The notes: generated from the letters alone by a model not told the origin. Numbered from the stretch's first letter, positions 22,613 to 35,446 are shown. The stretch: 64,000 nucleotides of DNA from Hymenopellis radicata (GCA_015501595.1 JADNRX010000149.1:1-64000); one strand, 5' to 3'. Program-made: numbers and translations.

Positions 22613-24182
22613 ATTTGATGGTGAGGGTTGATGGCTACTGGGCAAATGCACCGGATGGTGATAAAATCGATTCCGCCGCCGTTGCGTCCGCTGGCGAGTC
22701 CGCCATCATTTCGTTCGTCGCCGCCACCAGACGTGGGTTGGGATATTCGGTGGTGCGGTCCTTGTGACATATTGAAATGGAGATGGCGGCCTGCCGACCA
22801 GGGCTTACGCTGAGAAGAGGCGTTAGTGTCGTGTCGAGAGTGGTTACTGGGAACAAAAAAATTTAAGAACGAGCCCGACAACGCACCTGGCGTGTCGTCG
22901 TCGCCAGCAGACGACGACGACGATCTCCAACAGACTGACGACACCCAACAATCGTCGCAGTCTCCACCTCTGTCGCTCCTTCGCTGCCGGTGATAATCGC
23001 GACGCACGCAAAAACACTTTTCCATCGTATGTCCGCCGTATGCGCTGAAGCCGCAGTCTGATCGTACTTGCATTTTGGGCCTGAGAGGACATGAGAGTGG
23101 TCGTAGAGACAGGTGCAGACGATGATGCACTTGAGAGTCGCGGGCAACATAGAGAGCGGAGATCTAAAAGCCGTGGTCGTGGTGAGAGGGAAAGATGGGT
23201 TGCCCGATCAGGATAGCCTGTTCGTTGACGATGTCGACGGCGGCGCTTTGCGTCGAACAGCCTAGGAACAGGCGAAATACTGGGGTGGGCGTCGGGATAA
23301 GGCAGGCGAGTGGGCGCGGAGTGGGTGGAGGATGTGGTTCGTAGAAATAATGATTTGAATCCGGCGGGGTGCTTACAACAGCGTCGGGCGTTTACAGATG
23401 CTGGCACGGTTCAATTCAATTAGATTTTGGCAGTATATGAGTGCCACGTACTGTATATGATGATTGCCAAACGAACGACAGCCCAGGGTATTGGAGGTGA
23501 ACAGAGTTGTGGAGGTAGGAGGTGAGACGCAAGTTGGCGATAGTGTACATACCTTAGCCTGCCAGTTCATCGGACTTTAATGATACTTTAACTCACTCGC
23601 TATAGGTACCAGCCCGAGCTTGCGTACACATATAGAGCCTATTAAAATAAGATTTTAGAAGATATTTCCAAGGCTTCGGGAGCCCGACGTCCCGAATGCT
23701 ACCCTCCCGACGCCCGATCGGATATTCGCTCTTCATCAGACTTTATTGGACTTTAATTGGACCAATTCAATACCGTCTCGTCTCCCCAAGTGACGACCCT
23801 GGGGTTTGTTGCATCCCATTGAACAGTGTTACACCTCAATATCCCGACTAATTCCGGGCCACTTCTTGCCCGCCGTCCCGCGCGCTGAACGCACCAAATT
23901 TGCGGTTTTCATTGGACCATAACATTCCTTGGGAGAGCAGGCCAGAGAGACGTCTGAAAAATCTGTAAGTTGGGGAACTCAAAGAACGACATTAACCCTT
24001 ATTTATGAGATTTTTTCTGGGAGCATCATATCCCGCCTCCCCGCACACAGCCTATGCCAAAATATATTGAGTACAGCTGATTGAATTTCAATTCAATACC
24101 CCGGTTGATTACCGGCAGCGCCCTGATTTGCGCTGTGCTAAGCGCATAGTTGGACTCCCGGTCCGAGTCTCCGAAGGGCGAG

Positions 24183-24610
24183 TGGGCATGGGAATGAAAG
24201 TCGGCAAGTGCCGAAAAGGTGCATCCAAGCGCCATCCAGCCATTCCTGGGCGGGTTTCAAGCAGGAAATTAGTCAAAGTAATAGAATAGACACATGTGAT
24301 GCAAGAGTAGATATTTGAATCAGTGTGTACTAGAGGTTTGTACCACCGCAATGCACCCGCCCCCAACGCCGCCAGTGTGAGCGTGGGAATCATTCTGGAA
24401 AACGCCGAAAAAGTGCATCCACGGTACCGGCGCGCCATCCAGCAATTCCTGGGCGGGTTTCTAACAGGAAATTGGATACATGAGTAGAATAGATGTATAT
24501 AAAACAAGTATATGAGGCGGATGCCATGCATTGTCCTATACAGAGCGGTGCAGCCAGTGCACGCCCGCGCCCAGCGGTAGCCTGCACGAAGCGTGGGAAT
24601 ATAGCCGGAA
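24183..24610. repeat. Degenerate tandem repeat of about 200 bp
   Basis: A segment starting near GCATGGGAAT (24183) recurs from GAGCGTGGGAAT (about 24378) and begins again at GAAGCGTGGGAAT (about 24590). Both longer copies contain GCCGAAAA, GTGCATCCA, GCGCCATCCAGC, TTCCTGGGCGGGTTT and CAGGAAATT followed by GTAGAATAGA-like sequence. It lies just inside minisatellite array 3. Confidence 0.7.
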
Positions 24611-24822
24611 GTTGCCGATCTTTTTTCGAGTAGCCCGGTTTTGGGTCGCGATCTGGAGATGAGTATTACTATGAACTAGTATTAATATATTAAAGGTGGA
24701 AAGCCTTTAGGGTTCCAGTCAGGCTGAGCTAGGGTCAGGATTTTGGTGGTTCTAACCACACATTGTGGAAATGCCATCAGTGGTTGTAACCACCCCATTA
24801 CCCCTCAAATTACAGCATGGCC

Positions 24823-25323
24823 TGACGGCGTTGATCCCGCATTGACGGCGGTACTCCTTGCGTTGACGGCGTTGATCCCGCATTGACAGCGGTACTCCTT
24901 GCATTGACGGCGTTGATCCCGCATTGACAGCGGTACTCCTTGCATTGACGGCGTTGATCCCGCATTGACTGCGGTACTCCTTGCATTGACGGCGTTGATC
25001 CCGCATTGACCGCGGTACTCCTTGCATTGACGGCGTTGATCCCGCATTGACCGCGGTACTCCTTGCATTGACGGCGTTGATCCCGCATTGACCGCGGTAC
25101 TCCTTGCATTGACGGCGTTGACCTCGCATTGACTGCGGTACTCCTTGCGTTGATCTTGCATTGAGTGTGTTGATCCCGCATTGACCGCGGTACTCCTTGC
25201 ATTGACGGCGTTGACCTTGCATTGACCGCGGTACTCCTTGCGTTGACGGCGTTGACCCCGCATTGACCGCGGTACTCCTTGCATTGACGGCGTTGACCTC
25301 GCATTGACTGCAGTACTCCTTGC
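24823..25323 (-). repeat. Minisatellite array 3, minus orientation
   Basis: Twelve or so units, mostly the 41-bp form (for example period 24901 to 24942) with at least one 52-bp unit near 25140. It is continuous with the right 651-bp terminal repeat and mirrors array 1, so each functional inverted repeat of the element is about 1.15 kb. Confidence 0.9.
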
Positions 25324-25974
25324 CTGGGCCTTATATTGAGTATAGTGATCTTGCACTGATGACAGTACTTCTTGTATTATCGCGCTTTTGGTTTTGACGT
25401 TTTCACCTTACTTTTCACTCTATTTTTTAGTTATATTTTCATTAAAAACTCTTGAAACACTTTTTAAGAAATTTCACCTCACGATGGCGAAAATTCTCTA
25501 AAGATCTCTTAGTTTCGCATTTTACAATTCTTTACACAATTTTCATCTTTTTTTTCAGTGAAAATCCTCCGAACCTCTTTTCTAATATTCTCATCAAAAG
25601 TTCCCTTATAAATATTTATTAATACTCTCTAAATATATCATAAAATCTCTCCTGAATATCTTCTCAAAGTTTTAACTATATTCTTTCTGATTTTTTTGCG
25701 ACTTTTTCGCTGAAAACCATATTAAACTCGTTAAAATACAAGTTCTGATAATTTTAACCTAATTTTAACCTTAAAACTACTGTAAAATTTCCTAATTTGG
25801 CTTTCAGTGTTCTTACTAATATTTTTAAGCCAATTTTCACTCAAATTTTTGGTCGAAATACTTCAAAGAATGTTAAAATAGTTTTAAAATCATTTTAACC
25901 TAAAAAAATCGTTAAAACTCTTGAGGTTCTTTAACTGGGGTTTTCGCCGAAAACTCCGAGGCCTTCGCCCAGTG
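25324..25974 (-). repeat. Right terminal inverted repeat (651 bp)
   Basis: Reverse complement of 17837-18487. It ends GGCCTTCGCCCAGTG, followed by the target duplicate ACA. Confidence 0.9.
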
Positions 25975-26325
25975 ACAACCCCAGCTGCCTTCACAATGGA
26001 ATACGCCTTTATACGATATATATAGTTATGCCATGGGTAGATAATATACAAATGCTAATCTATAAGTAGTCTCGCACAAACCGTCCAAACGAAAAGCGTC
26101 CAAAAAAAGGAAAGTGGTGGTAGCGGAGGTAATCTAATTCAGTTACAACATCAGCGATTTTCTTCCTCCTTCACAGCCTCCGACATTAGATCTGCCCAAC
26201 AGGTCAGAAACAGATCAATCAAGCAAGCAAGATGACAACGTACCGCCCCACATAGAATTTTGTATAGATGACGACGAGAACACGCCGCCGTCCGTCTCAT
26301 CGTCTGATATCGAGGTTCTCCTTGA

Positions 26326-29300
26326 TCAAGAGTCAGTAATGCGTCGTGGTGACAGCGTGCCGCGGACGTACGGGAACTTGAACCCAAAGTCAGTGCCCAA
26401 CATGCTGATGTCGCTTATCCTTCGACTACTCCTCTGCAGACCCTTCCCTGGACTCATGTCTGATGCGAGCGAGACATCCGGCGCGTAGAATCGCTGATGG
26501 GGAGTTGGGCTTGGAGGAACCGACGCGGTGCCGTCTGCGAGGGAAGCGATATCGCGCGTTGACATGGGGGGCGTGCCAGGCATAGGGTCGACGATAATGG
26601 ACGGAATGTCTACAAAGCTAATGTGAGTTTTAGTTGAAAACAGAATCCAACACCTCTTACCTTGCATCGAAAACCTAGAGCGTCGTTTGCGTTCCATATG
26701 GGCCAGGAAACGTCGACGATGAGATATCGTTTTGAGAAGAGACCGCACACGGTCCAAGTTGACCAGGTCCGTGACCAGCTTGTTGGTCCTTGTCCGCGCC
26801 ACTAAATCATGCAAACTAGGGATGGCAGTCAGCACAGCGAACAATGCGCAGTAAAGAGAACGAACACTAAAGCTTCGTGGTCGACGATAAGCTTATGATG
26901 AGCCAAGAGAGTCAACATTCCGGTGAACGTAATGCCCAGGCCATTGTGGGTGACATTAGCCTCGTGGTACAACCGGCTGTATATCGCTCTTCGCTTCCTA
27001 GCGGCTACGAAATCGATACCATCGAGCACCCGCGACAGTTTCTGGAGGTCAATACCGCTGGCTTCATGTGCCGGCCAGGTGTAGTCGGAGTCCGGAGTGT
27101 GCTTCGACGCGTTCATGATGTTTGGTATACTGTATTCCACCGGATATATTCTGACCTCAAACACACCGCTGAGTCTCTGGTGGACCAACAAGTCAAGCAG
27201 TGTTGATTCAGCGGGAAAAGGAGACTGACCGAGAAGAACGCCGCGAAACGGTTTCGCTCCAAATAACCGGTCTTTGGATTCGCAAACTCCGCCCAAACTT
27301 TCTTGAACGACCGCATTTGTTCACGAGTAATGGACTTGGCGCCGCCAGATGTTTGAAACACGTATGAAAAGTTGTCGACGACAACACCAGTGAACAAGTT
27401 GACGAAGATGTACTGTCGGATTTCAGCCGAGATACAATCAAGAACAAGGTGATCCCTACCATGCTGAGAACGTTCCAGGCTATGAATAACGTGAATGCCC
27501 ATCCAGTGCTACCACAGTCCGAGTCAGTTTGACTTCCGGACGAATTGGTGCAACGCGGGTAAACGAGGGCACTATGCAACGTTTTCAAAAATTTAGATCC
27601 AGGCGACTCATAACACACTTACTAGTCATGCATGTATTGATTCCATCCCTCCCTATGAGGTTTCGCGTTATTAACTGCATCCCGCATGAAAACATGAGTC
27701 CTCACCCAGTACTCATAAACGCCAACATCACCAGTGCGTTCGCAACAGAGTTGTAGTTCTGAGTCCGAGTCTCCGCACCACCAAGCTTAGTTAAGCCGAA
27801 AACCTCGACAAACAAGATCGCAAAGAAACCAAAGAAGATAAGCCACAGAGTGAGCAAATTCAAAATGGCATTCAGGCTCGCCCTGGGCAAGGAAATCAGT
27901 CAAACCATAAAACATAGCCAACGTGTACGTACATGACTGTCTTGAACAGCTTGTTAAGACTGTTCGTTCGCTGCACCAGCTTGAACGCCATGCTAACAAG
28001 GAACAACTTCTGAAGCTGCTGAATGGCGAACCCGCTGTCTTGAAAACGAACAATGATCGTAGTCGATAAACTTCCCGCCGACGAAACGATATCGAACAAG
28101 TTCCATCCATTCGCACGGAAACTCCGCCATCCCAGTCCGAGGAGCCGAATAAACACATCCACAATGTAAATGAATGTCAAACCAAGGAAGAAGTCATCTA
28201 ACGCAACGTGTCAGTCGTCTGCCCTTATAGTCAGGACAACACACCTACTTCGCAGCGTGTCCGCAACATTTTGAGTCGTGTACGTCTGGGTCCTAAGGGC
28301 GGCTTCAGTAACGCGGCGATCCCTCAAATATGAATAACTCACATTAAAGCAATGATGTGGACGATGTACAATACAAGCATCGCGCGCGCCCACCAGCCAT
28401 GCTTGTGCACCGCCCTATCAAAGCACCACGCCCGAACCGCCCAGGCAGGGCGCTTCTTCGGTCGCTTAGATGGACGCTGACGGGTGATAAGCTTTTTGAG
28501 ATCTATCCACTCTCGCTGGGCCTGGGTCAACAAAGCTGTGCCCGTCTTGGACGTAAAGTTCCCAATGATAATGCTGCAAACAACTAATCAGTACACTGCT
28601 ACCATTGCAGGGCAAGGAAGATACGCACGAAACGAAGAGCGTCAATATGATAACACCGCCAAGCAAGTTGTAAATGACAAAGAAGAGTGCGTTCACAGGG
28701 TGCGCATTCGTACTCGGCTGCGCGTTCGCCGACGTGATAGCCGTCCCCACCCACATAACATCGATCCAGCCCTCCAACGACACGATCTCAAACAAGATCA
28801 GCAACGACGACTTGAAATTGTCAAACGAAAACTTTGTCGACGGCGCCGGATTATCCCACACCCGGGGCGCCAGAAAGCCAAATGAATTACCGTAGACAGT
28901 ATTCGAATACTCTCCTTGACAATCCGTCTGACCCGCAACGCTCGTGTCATTGCACAGGTTCATCTTGCCCGCGAATAGGTTGAGCCCCCACACGGCATAT
29001 GGGATCATGTAGAGGATGGCAAGGACAGCAGCATCGATGATACGAGATGCGCCCGAGATGATCAGCGACTGGAACGATTTCCTGGTCGCATCAAAGAGGG
29101 TGATGAAACGCAGCACACGTAGCGCCTTGAGTGAGCGCGTTAAGCGACTGAGACCACCAACGAATAGCAAGCCTGTAGTGACGTTGACGAGAAGACCAAC
29201 AAGGATCATGAAATCAATGATGTTCCAGATACTCCGAACATAGGCATTGGGCGTGAAGGTGACTCCATCAGCGATGATCTTGATGATGAACTCCAACAGC

Positions 29301-32300
29301 AGCGTGAACCCAAAAGCGACTTCTGCGATATCGAACCACGCCAAACGCGTCGCCCCATTCTCGATCCAATAGTTGCGCCGGAATAGTGGTGTTGCGATGA
29401 TCTCCACGACAATACCAGCTAGGACGGTAGCACAGAGCAACGTCTGGAAGATGGTATGAGCGACGGGTGACTGTGGGGTCCCAAAGATGCGCTCTCCATG
29501 TGCGGGCATGACGAGTTTCTGGCACATCTTCCGAATGACGTTGTCTTGAGAGAAAATCCAGAACGTCTTGTCGTACGAGGGATGGTTACGGATGAAGTCA
29601 GCCTTCTGAGCTCGCCGCTCGTACAAGGCGTCATTGACGTCCTCGGTAGTCGTAATCTCCACGTTCAGGGAAGCTAGCAATTCCCTAAAGAGAAATGCTT
29701 AGGACTATTATCAAGTGGCCAAGCGGAAGAACACACAGATGCCGTTCAGTCTCCTCGTCTTCATGATCCTGTTCATCGCGAGGATACGTCTTGAGTGTAG
29801 CAAGGGGAACGTCCTCGGACGGAGGCGACCCAGCGTACATGCGGTGCAGTGTCCTAAGGGACTTGCTGGCGTAATGGCGCGCTCCTTGGACAGTACCTGA
29901 ACGAGTTGGCTACAGAAGACACCATCAGCAATTGGCGTTGAAGATGACGAAGCTGACCGTACCGTGGTCGGTGACGTCATACCCCTCGGTACACTGTAAT
30001 CCTGAACCAAAGACTTCTGCATTGGCAAGATAAGGTTGGACGGCAGGTTCTCGACCGTAACCTTGACCGGGTTCGCCTTGACCCAGCGATATGGGTTGAG
30101 TCGCCTCATCCACCCCGCACTACTCTCGGGAACATGAGTCGTCGCGTAATAGTTCGTGACCTGCTTGCTCTTCTTTGACTCTTCCGCGATATCAAAGTTC
30201 TCGTTGATGACGGCGATGAACATCTGCAGCACGATGACTGGATGAACGTCAGATAAGGAGATGCATCGCTGAGAACGTCACGTACAGTTTGCAAACAGCA
30301 TCCAACCCGATAGGAATAGCACGACCACAACTGTCTGACCCAGCAGTGCCTCGGCGCCCGAGCCACCATACAGAACATCGGTCCAATTCTCCGACGAGAA
30401 GATCTGATAGACCGCGAGGAATGCGTTGTACAGATTGGCGAAGGTAACATCTTGGCCCGACGCAAAATCTCCGCGCATCAGTTGAACGGAGACCAGAGCC
30501 GAGATGTAATTGACCGTGATCAAGAACAGCGTCATATTGGCCAGACCATACACATTGCCGAACACCGTCAGCTGTAAGGAACATCGTCAATAATGGCCGA
30601 GCATTCACGAACTTTAAGGACTCACCAGCAGCGGTCGCATCCTAGGTACCTCCAGAATCACCCTATAGAACCGCATCAACTGTAGTATTGTCAACCACGG
30701 ATACGCATCCGAGTCGTGGATCACCGGGATCTGGATGATACTGGAACCAATGGCCAAGAACAGATCAAGATTATTCTGCGCATGCTTGAAGAAATCCCTC
30801 CAGTCCGGAAGTGCAGCTAACACTCGCAGGACGATCTCCACGTCAAACGCAAACGTTATACCAAGTTCGCCGTAGTACATGATGAGCGCCTGCATGGCGC
30901 CAACGTCGACCGTCCTCGTAGCTTGCAGGGTAAGAGACACAAGCGCGAGCAGCACCCAGCACCATTTCGAGTGCTCGTATATGATCTTGGCGAGGTTCTG
31001 ACGCGTTTGCTGCCTGGGGTCTCCATTTGCCCAACCATCGTCTTGATCATCGGTCAATTGGGCAGTTCTACAGAGACAGTTTATCAGCTGACCATACAAA
31101 CCACCTCAAGAGACAACTCACGTCCCGGCACCAAATGCACTCTTGCTAGTCTCCTTCCTGATCGCCGAGAAGGTGTTCGTGATGACGGCGACAAAGAGAT
31201 TGATGAGCCAAAAGTTTAAAACAATCACGCAGATGATGAAGAAGAGACACGACACGAAGTACTCCGAGTCGATCATCGCGTACATCAGCGGGGACCACTT
31301 TCATCGAATGTCATGATCGCGTTGAAGTTGATATAAAAACAGCGACGCACCCCATTGGCAGAAGCAACAATGACAACCTGAAGTGCAGCGTAGTAGATGG
31401 TATCAAAACTCTCTACGTTCTGCTGCGGGTTTTCTGACTCCTGCGGTTTTGTTAAGCACATTATCAACAAAACTTCAATCGACACGTACCCTGCAAACCT
31501 GACCTATCGGACAGATATATCCCTTCGAGTCGACCGAGTTTGTTCCGTCCAACTGAATGTAACTCATGACCGTCAAATTATCGGGATTGATATAACCGCC
31601 GCAAAATTGAGAATCGCGCTGGACTTCGTCTTCTCCCAAAGTTGGACTGATGTAACACGTTCTGCGCATAGAGCCTTTGAACGCTTGGATACCAATAATC
31701 CTACGCGAGAAACTGTTAGTTGGATGCATAGAATTCAAAACCAAGTTTACTCACGAAAACAGTATCATAGCAAATAATACGAAGTACGCGACACTCGTGA
31801 GTAATGGTCTGGCTGTCTTCAAGGAGTGCATAATGGTCTATGACGCGTTCAGCCCTGAGCCCAAACGAAAGTGTCCGAAAAGCCCTCACCGTTGTGCCCG
31901 AAGTGATAGCTAGCAGCCGTGCTGTTCGAATAACGCTCAGGGCTCTGAAGATTCCGATATGAGAAGATCCATGTTCAAGACCCGTAGAGGCCAGGATAAA
32001 GGATACCCAAAAGCCGGTGATAGCAACGAAATCAATCCTGCTCCAACTGTGACGGAGGTATGGAATATTCCGCTGAGTTTTATCGTGCTGCTGCTTAACG
32101 CTCAAGCGAAAGGGCAGGTTCACGTAATCCGACTTTTCTGACGCTTGGAAAGGATTCATCCGAGAAAGCAGTGTGGAGGACTTGACGTCCTGTCCTAGAG
32201 ACTGAGACAGCTGAACAGCATGCTTCGCCTTCTCCTTGACCTGCTCCATGGTACTGGGGTGTTCCTCGAGGCGGACACCCGAGGACAGTACGAAGGGTCG

Positions 32301-33516
32301 CATCATATTGCTATTCATTCGGCGCAGTTTTTGGGTGATGGAAAACTGGCGTGTGATGGAGGGGTCAGCGGAGGGGTCCACGTTGTGGGCGGAGGGATCG
32401 GCACGCGTAGAGAAGATGTGGAAGATGGAGGAGGCAGGGACTTCGGGGTCAAATAGGAAACCAGAGACACAGATACGAGCAAAAGCTTCGAGTCTAATGA
32501 ACGATTAGACGTGAAGACGTAGGAGGCGCGGATACGCACGTAAATATGATAAATAGCACAAATAAAACATAGTCCTCCCATGCGTGGAAATAGCCGCTGA
32601 GGGTGGGTGGTAGGTCGCCGTCGCTGGCAACGGTTAGAGAGCGCGACGACTGAATGGTGAGCACGACGGCGTTTAGGATAATGAGTAGTAGTATAATGCT
32701 TTCCGTCCATCTGTTATCAATGTTAGCAAATCAAGCATATAAATGAAAGGTAAACTACGCACGGGTATACAAGAGCGCGGTATAACGCAAGGCGTACCCT
32801 GCTATGCGGGCCCAGACAGCATATCGTGCGCCCGCGTATAGGCAAGCGTTTAGTGAGGTCGGGTAGATCGTCCTGGTCACTATCGCCAGCGTCGTGATAC
32901 CGGTCGTCCTCGCTCTCTAGCCTCTCCAAGCCGGATCCGGCGAGATTGACGACGCGCAGGGACATGCGGCGGAGATTCTGGGAGACCGACTTTATCGCCG
33001 TGCCCGTCTTCTTCAGCGGTGAAGGCGTCGCGCTATACCGCACCGTTCTCCGCCGCGTCCGAGCAGTTGGCGTCGCCTGCTCGGTGTCGTGTTCGCTCGC
33101 CGTCAGCCTGATCTCATCCTCCGGGCCAATAATTCCGCTGCTATTCCCGCTCCTTAGGGTGTTGGGTATAAGCGAGGCCGACGAGGGCCCGCCTGCGGCG
33201 ACGAATACATGTGGTTGAAGGAGGAGTATGAGTTGTAGGGTTCCGTATCATTCGGGAAGAAAGGATCGTCGTTGACCGTGTACACTGCCGGCTGGCCGTC
33301 GTTGTGGTGGTCAAAGGAGTGTGAATCAAAGCGTAGGGGGTCCTGCCCGGCTTCCACCTTGCCCCAGCTGCGACGGCGGGTAACAGTCTCCGTAGTGTCC
33401 AGCGATGGCGAGGGCGGCGCGGATATGCCTGCGGGGGTGCCAGTCAAGTCAATTGCAGACGTCGACAGCGTGCGTGGATTTGTCGGTCTCTGGTAATATT
33501 TGTCCGCTGCGTCCAT
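26326..33516 (-). CDS. CCH1: Voltage-gated calcium channel alpha-1 subunit (Cch1)
   Basis: A multi-exon gene (more than 20 short introns) encodes four six-TM repeats, the pore subunit of the fungal high-affinity calcium uptake channel in the plasma membrane, normally acting with Mid1. Pore loops seen in order are [15 protein letters not shown] (repeat I), [15 protein letters not shown] (II), [13 protein letters not shown] (III) and [15 protein letters not shown] (IV). S4-like helices include [17 protein letters not shown] (III). The cytosolic C-tail ends [17 protein letters not shown]. The N-terminal ~110 residues from the ATG at 33516 join the rest only if one base is added near 33195, because no splice pair fits. 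That corner of the model is therefore weak. Length is about 1,900-2,000 residues, normal for Cch1. Confidence 0.93.
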
Positions 33517-34365
33517 GCAGCCTCGTCACCGTGCAAGACGATGAGTCCGACGTTTAGGTCGACGTTGGAGATTTAGCAGGTCGGTGGCTGTGCTGAACAA
33601 GTGTATAGCCCCTATTCACTGCATCAGTCTGATTTCCAAAAATAGCTGCAGATCCTCTACCTGTGCAGTTCGTGCCACGATTGCAGGCAAAAAATGTCCC
33701 CAGTCAGAAGCAACCTGGGAATGAGAAAGTATATGAGGGATTTGGACAGAGAAAGAGACAGAGAGGCCTTCTCCGATGTCAGTCGGGAATTGCCTGAACA
33801 GGGCATGGTTACCAACATCACGAACGCAGAAAGATTACCACGAGTGACTCAGAATGAGCCACAGTCCAGGGTCAGGTGCGTGCACACGGCGGAAGTAGAA
33901 GAACGTTCGTCAGTAGGTCGACGCCACACTCCGCAGTGCCACATATATATAAGCTCTGGTTGCACTGTTATTCAGACTACTCATTAAGGTTGATCGTAGA
34001 TTCTCATAGACATGCCACGGCCAATAGCCTGCAAGGGTCGGCGGCGACAGGTCTCCGTTTCCATTTCGCTTTGGCGCCACAAAGCGGATTGAAAGCGGAT
34101 ACAAATCAGTTGATTTCCAGACTGCGACAAAAGCCGGACAACGAAGTCATGCCCGGAGAGACGGGTCTGTGATCATCCAGAGCATGAACAGAAGTTATCA
34201 ACAAGTTATTCGAAACGAGAACACTGGCCAGATTCCCTGCCTATCAGCTCGATAAAGAGAGCTAACAGTTATACGTCGATTTCACTAGGAGCACAACTTA
34301 GGACAGAACAATGGAAATTATTTCAGCGACCTTTCTAACTAGAGAAACCTGTCAGCAACTGCGCC
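33517..34365. other. Intergenic, no gene recognised
   Basis: A plus-strand frame at 33694-33987 is rich in charged residues but has no homologous motif. The region next to 33517 should hold the Cch1 promoter. No repeat or RNA gene was found. Confidence 0.4.
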
Positions 34366-35085
34366 TCAATACACCTTGGGAATCATTCTATACGGCACAT
34401 CCCTCCTCCAGTTCTCCCACTGCTCTCCAAACGCCTCTCGCAGCATCTCATCTTCCTTTTTCATCCGCGAGATATACATAACTCTAACTATTACCAAAAC
34501 ATACATACCTACGCCCACCCAGAGCAGCGGCGTCATGACTTCAGACTGTACGCATGAAAACCAAGGCGTAACACAAAGCACATACCGCACTTGAACCAGA
34601 GCTCCCCCCATGTAACTCGGGTGCCGGACGTAAGCGTACGGTAGGTAATCAACCTATGATCCTTGCGAATAGCGAGCTCAAAGGTGAAGAAACGCGCTAG
34701 GATGCGGTAGCAAGCCACGCGCAGCAGGATACCTGCCTTGACGAGAGTCCAAGCAGCGATAAAAGACCATGACACGCGCATCTGGCATGTCGCAGGTGGT
34801 TGTAATGTCGACCACCTTGCGGGGAAGAGATGCAAGATGGCGATAGTATCGAAGATGAACATGGAGGAGAAGGCGGTCTGTGGAGATGTCAGATAACTGA
34901 GCGGCGAGGCGGAGACAGGTGCAGACCTTGAGGGATATAATCACATATCGGTTAAAATACTCTGAATCGAAGACGTTCTTGATTGCCTTGCGCTCTGCGG
35001 CGAGAGGCGGAGCATTCGGCGGTGTCAGTGAAACATACATGCAGTATGCTGCACTGAAAGTGAACGGAATTCTCCAGAGAGACAT
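34366..35085 (-). pseudogene. ICMT/PEMT-type methyltransferase, copy 3 (4-nt deletion)
   Basis: Exon 1 (34927-35085, MSLWRIPFTFSAAYC) has the same 53-codon length as in copy 2, followed by a 49-nt intron and exon 2 from 34877. FELAIRKDHRLITY is present, but then 4 nt that would encode part of GP are lost near 34640. YAYVRHPSYMGG and the tail MKKEDEMLREAF...RRDVPYRMIPKVY continue in another frame. The missing four bases would disrupt the SAM-binding core, so it is called a probable pseudogene unless the assembly is wrong. Expected function is as for copies 1 and 2. Confidence 0.7.
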
Positions 35086-35446
35086 CGGTGATACCGTGTG
35101 AGTTGGGGAAGAAGGCAAGGAGGTAAAAGTGGGCAGAAGTAGGCGAGACGAACTAAGTCATACACGTAAGTAAGGTTAGAGGTTAGAGGATGGCTAGAAG
35201 TGCGAAGGCACCGAACTAGCGAAAAGACCTGTCGGCACCGGTTTTACGGGTCTTAATACAGATCTGGGCCAGATGAATACTTCCATGGCAAGCTGCAGTC
35301 ATACACAACGGTTGTTCATGAAAGGTGTGCAAGCTGGCAGAAAGCATTTAGGCTCGGGGATTGCCGTGAGTTGCACTGACCAGGGTTAGGGTTAGTTGCA
35401 CTGTTCATCGACGTCCACGACGACGACAAGGCCGTTCAACCCTACC

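Larger units (their letters stand above)
21447..24822. other. Interior of the CACTG element, no transposase found
   Basis: Short open frames occur on both strands (for example 22315-22767 plus and 22594-23407 minus) but have biased, low-complexity composition and no family motif. Short dyads resembling GTGGTTATAACCAC lie near both borders (around 21514, 21555 and 24782). A tRNA-like fold sits at 22565-22612 and a ~200-bp tandem repeat at about 24183-24610. No DDE transposase domain or other known catalytic domain was found. Confidence 0.6.
17837..25974. mobile_element. 8,138-bp CACTG-ended DNA transposon with 651-bp terminal inverted repeats, non-autonomous
   Basis: The ends read CACTGG[A/G]CGAAGGCC inward on both sides. 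ACA at 17834-17836 and 25975-25977 forms a 3-bp target duplication. Inverted repeats of equal length (17837-18487 and 25324-25974, 651 bp each) are AT-rich, nearly identical, and run directly into oppositely oriented 41/52-bp minisatellites. Termini of CACTA or CACTG with 3-bp duplications are known for the CACTA/EnSpm superfamily, which includes Plavaka-like fungal elements. No transposase is visible inside, so the element is inferred to be moved in trans. It contains a nested hAT-like insertion at 18991-19962. Near identity of the ends suggests recent insertion. Confidence 0.85.

Noticed and set aside
18488..25323. CRISPR-like array
   Set aside because: Units are contiguous without unique spacers, and the genome is fungal.
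35380..35397. Telomere or telomere-healing site (GGGTTAGGGTTAG)
   Set aside because: Fewer than three TTAGGG units within gene-rich sequence; at most a telobox-like motif.
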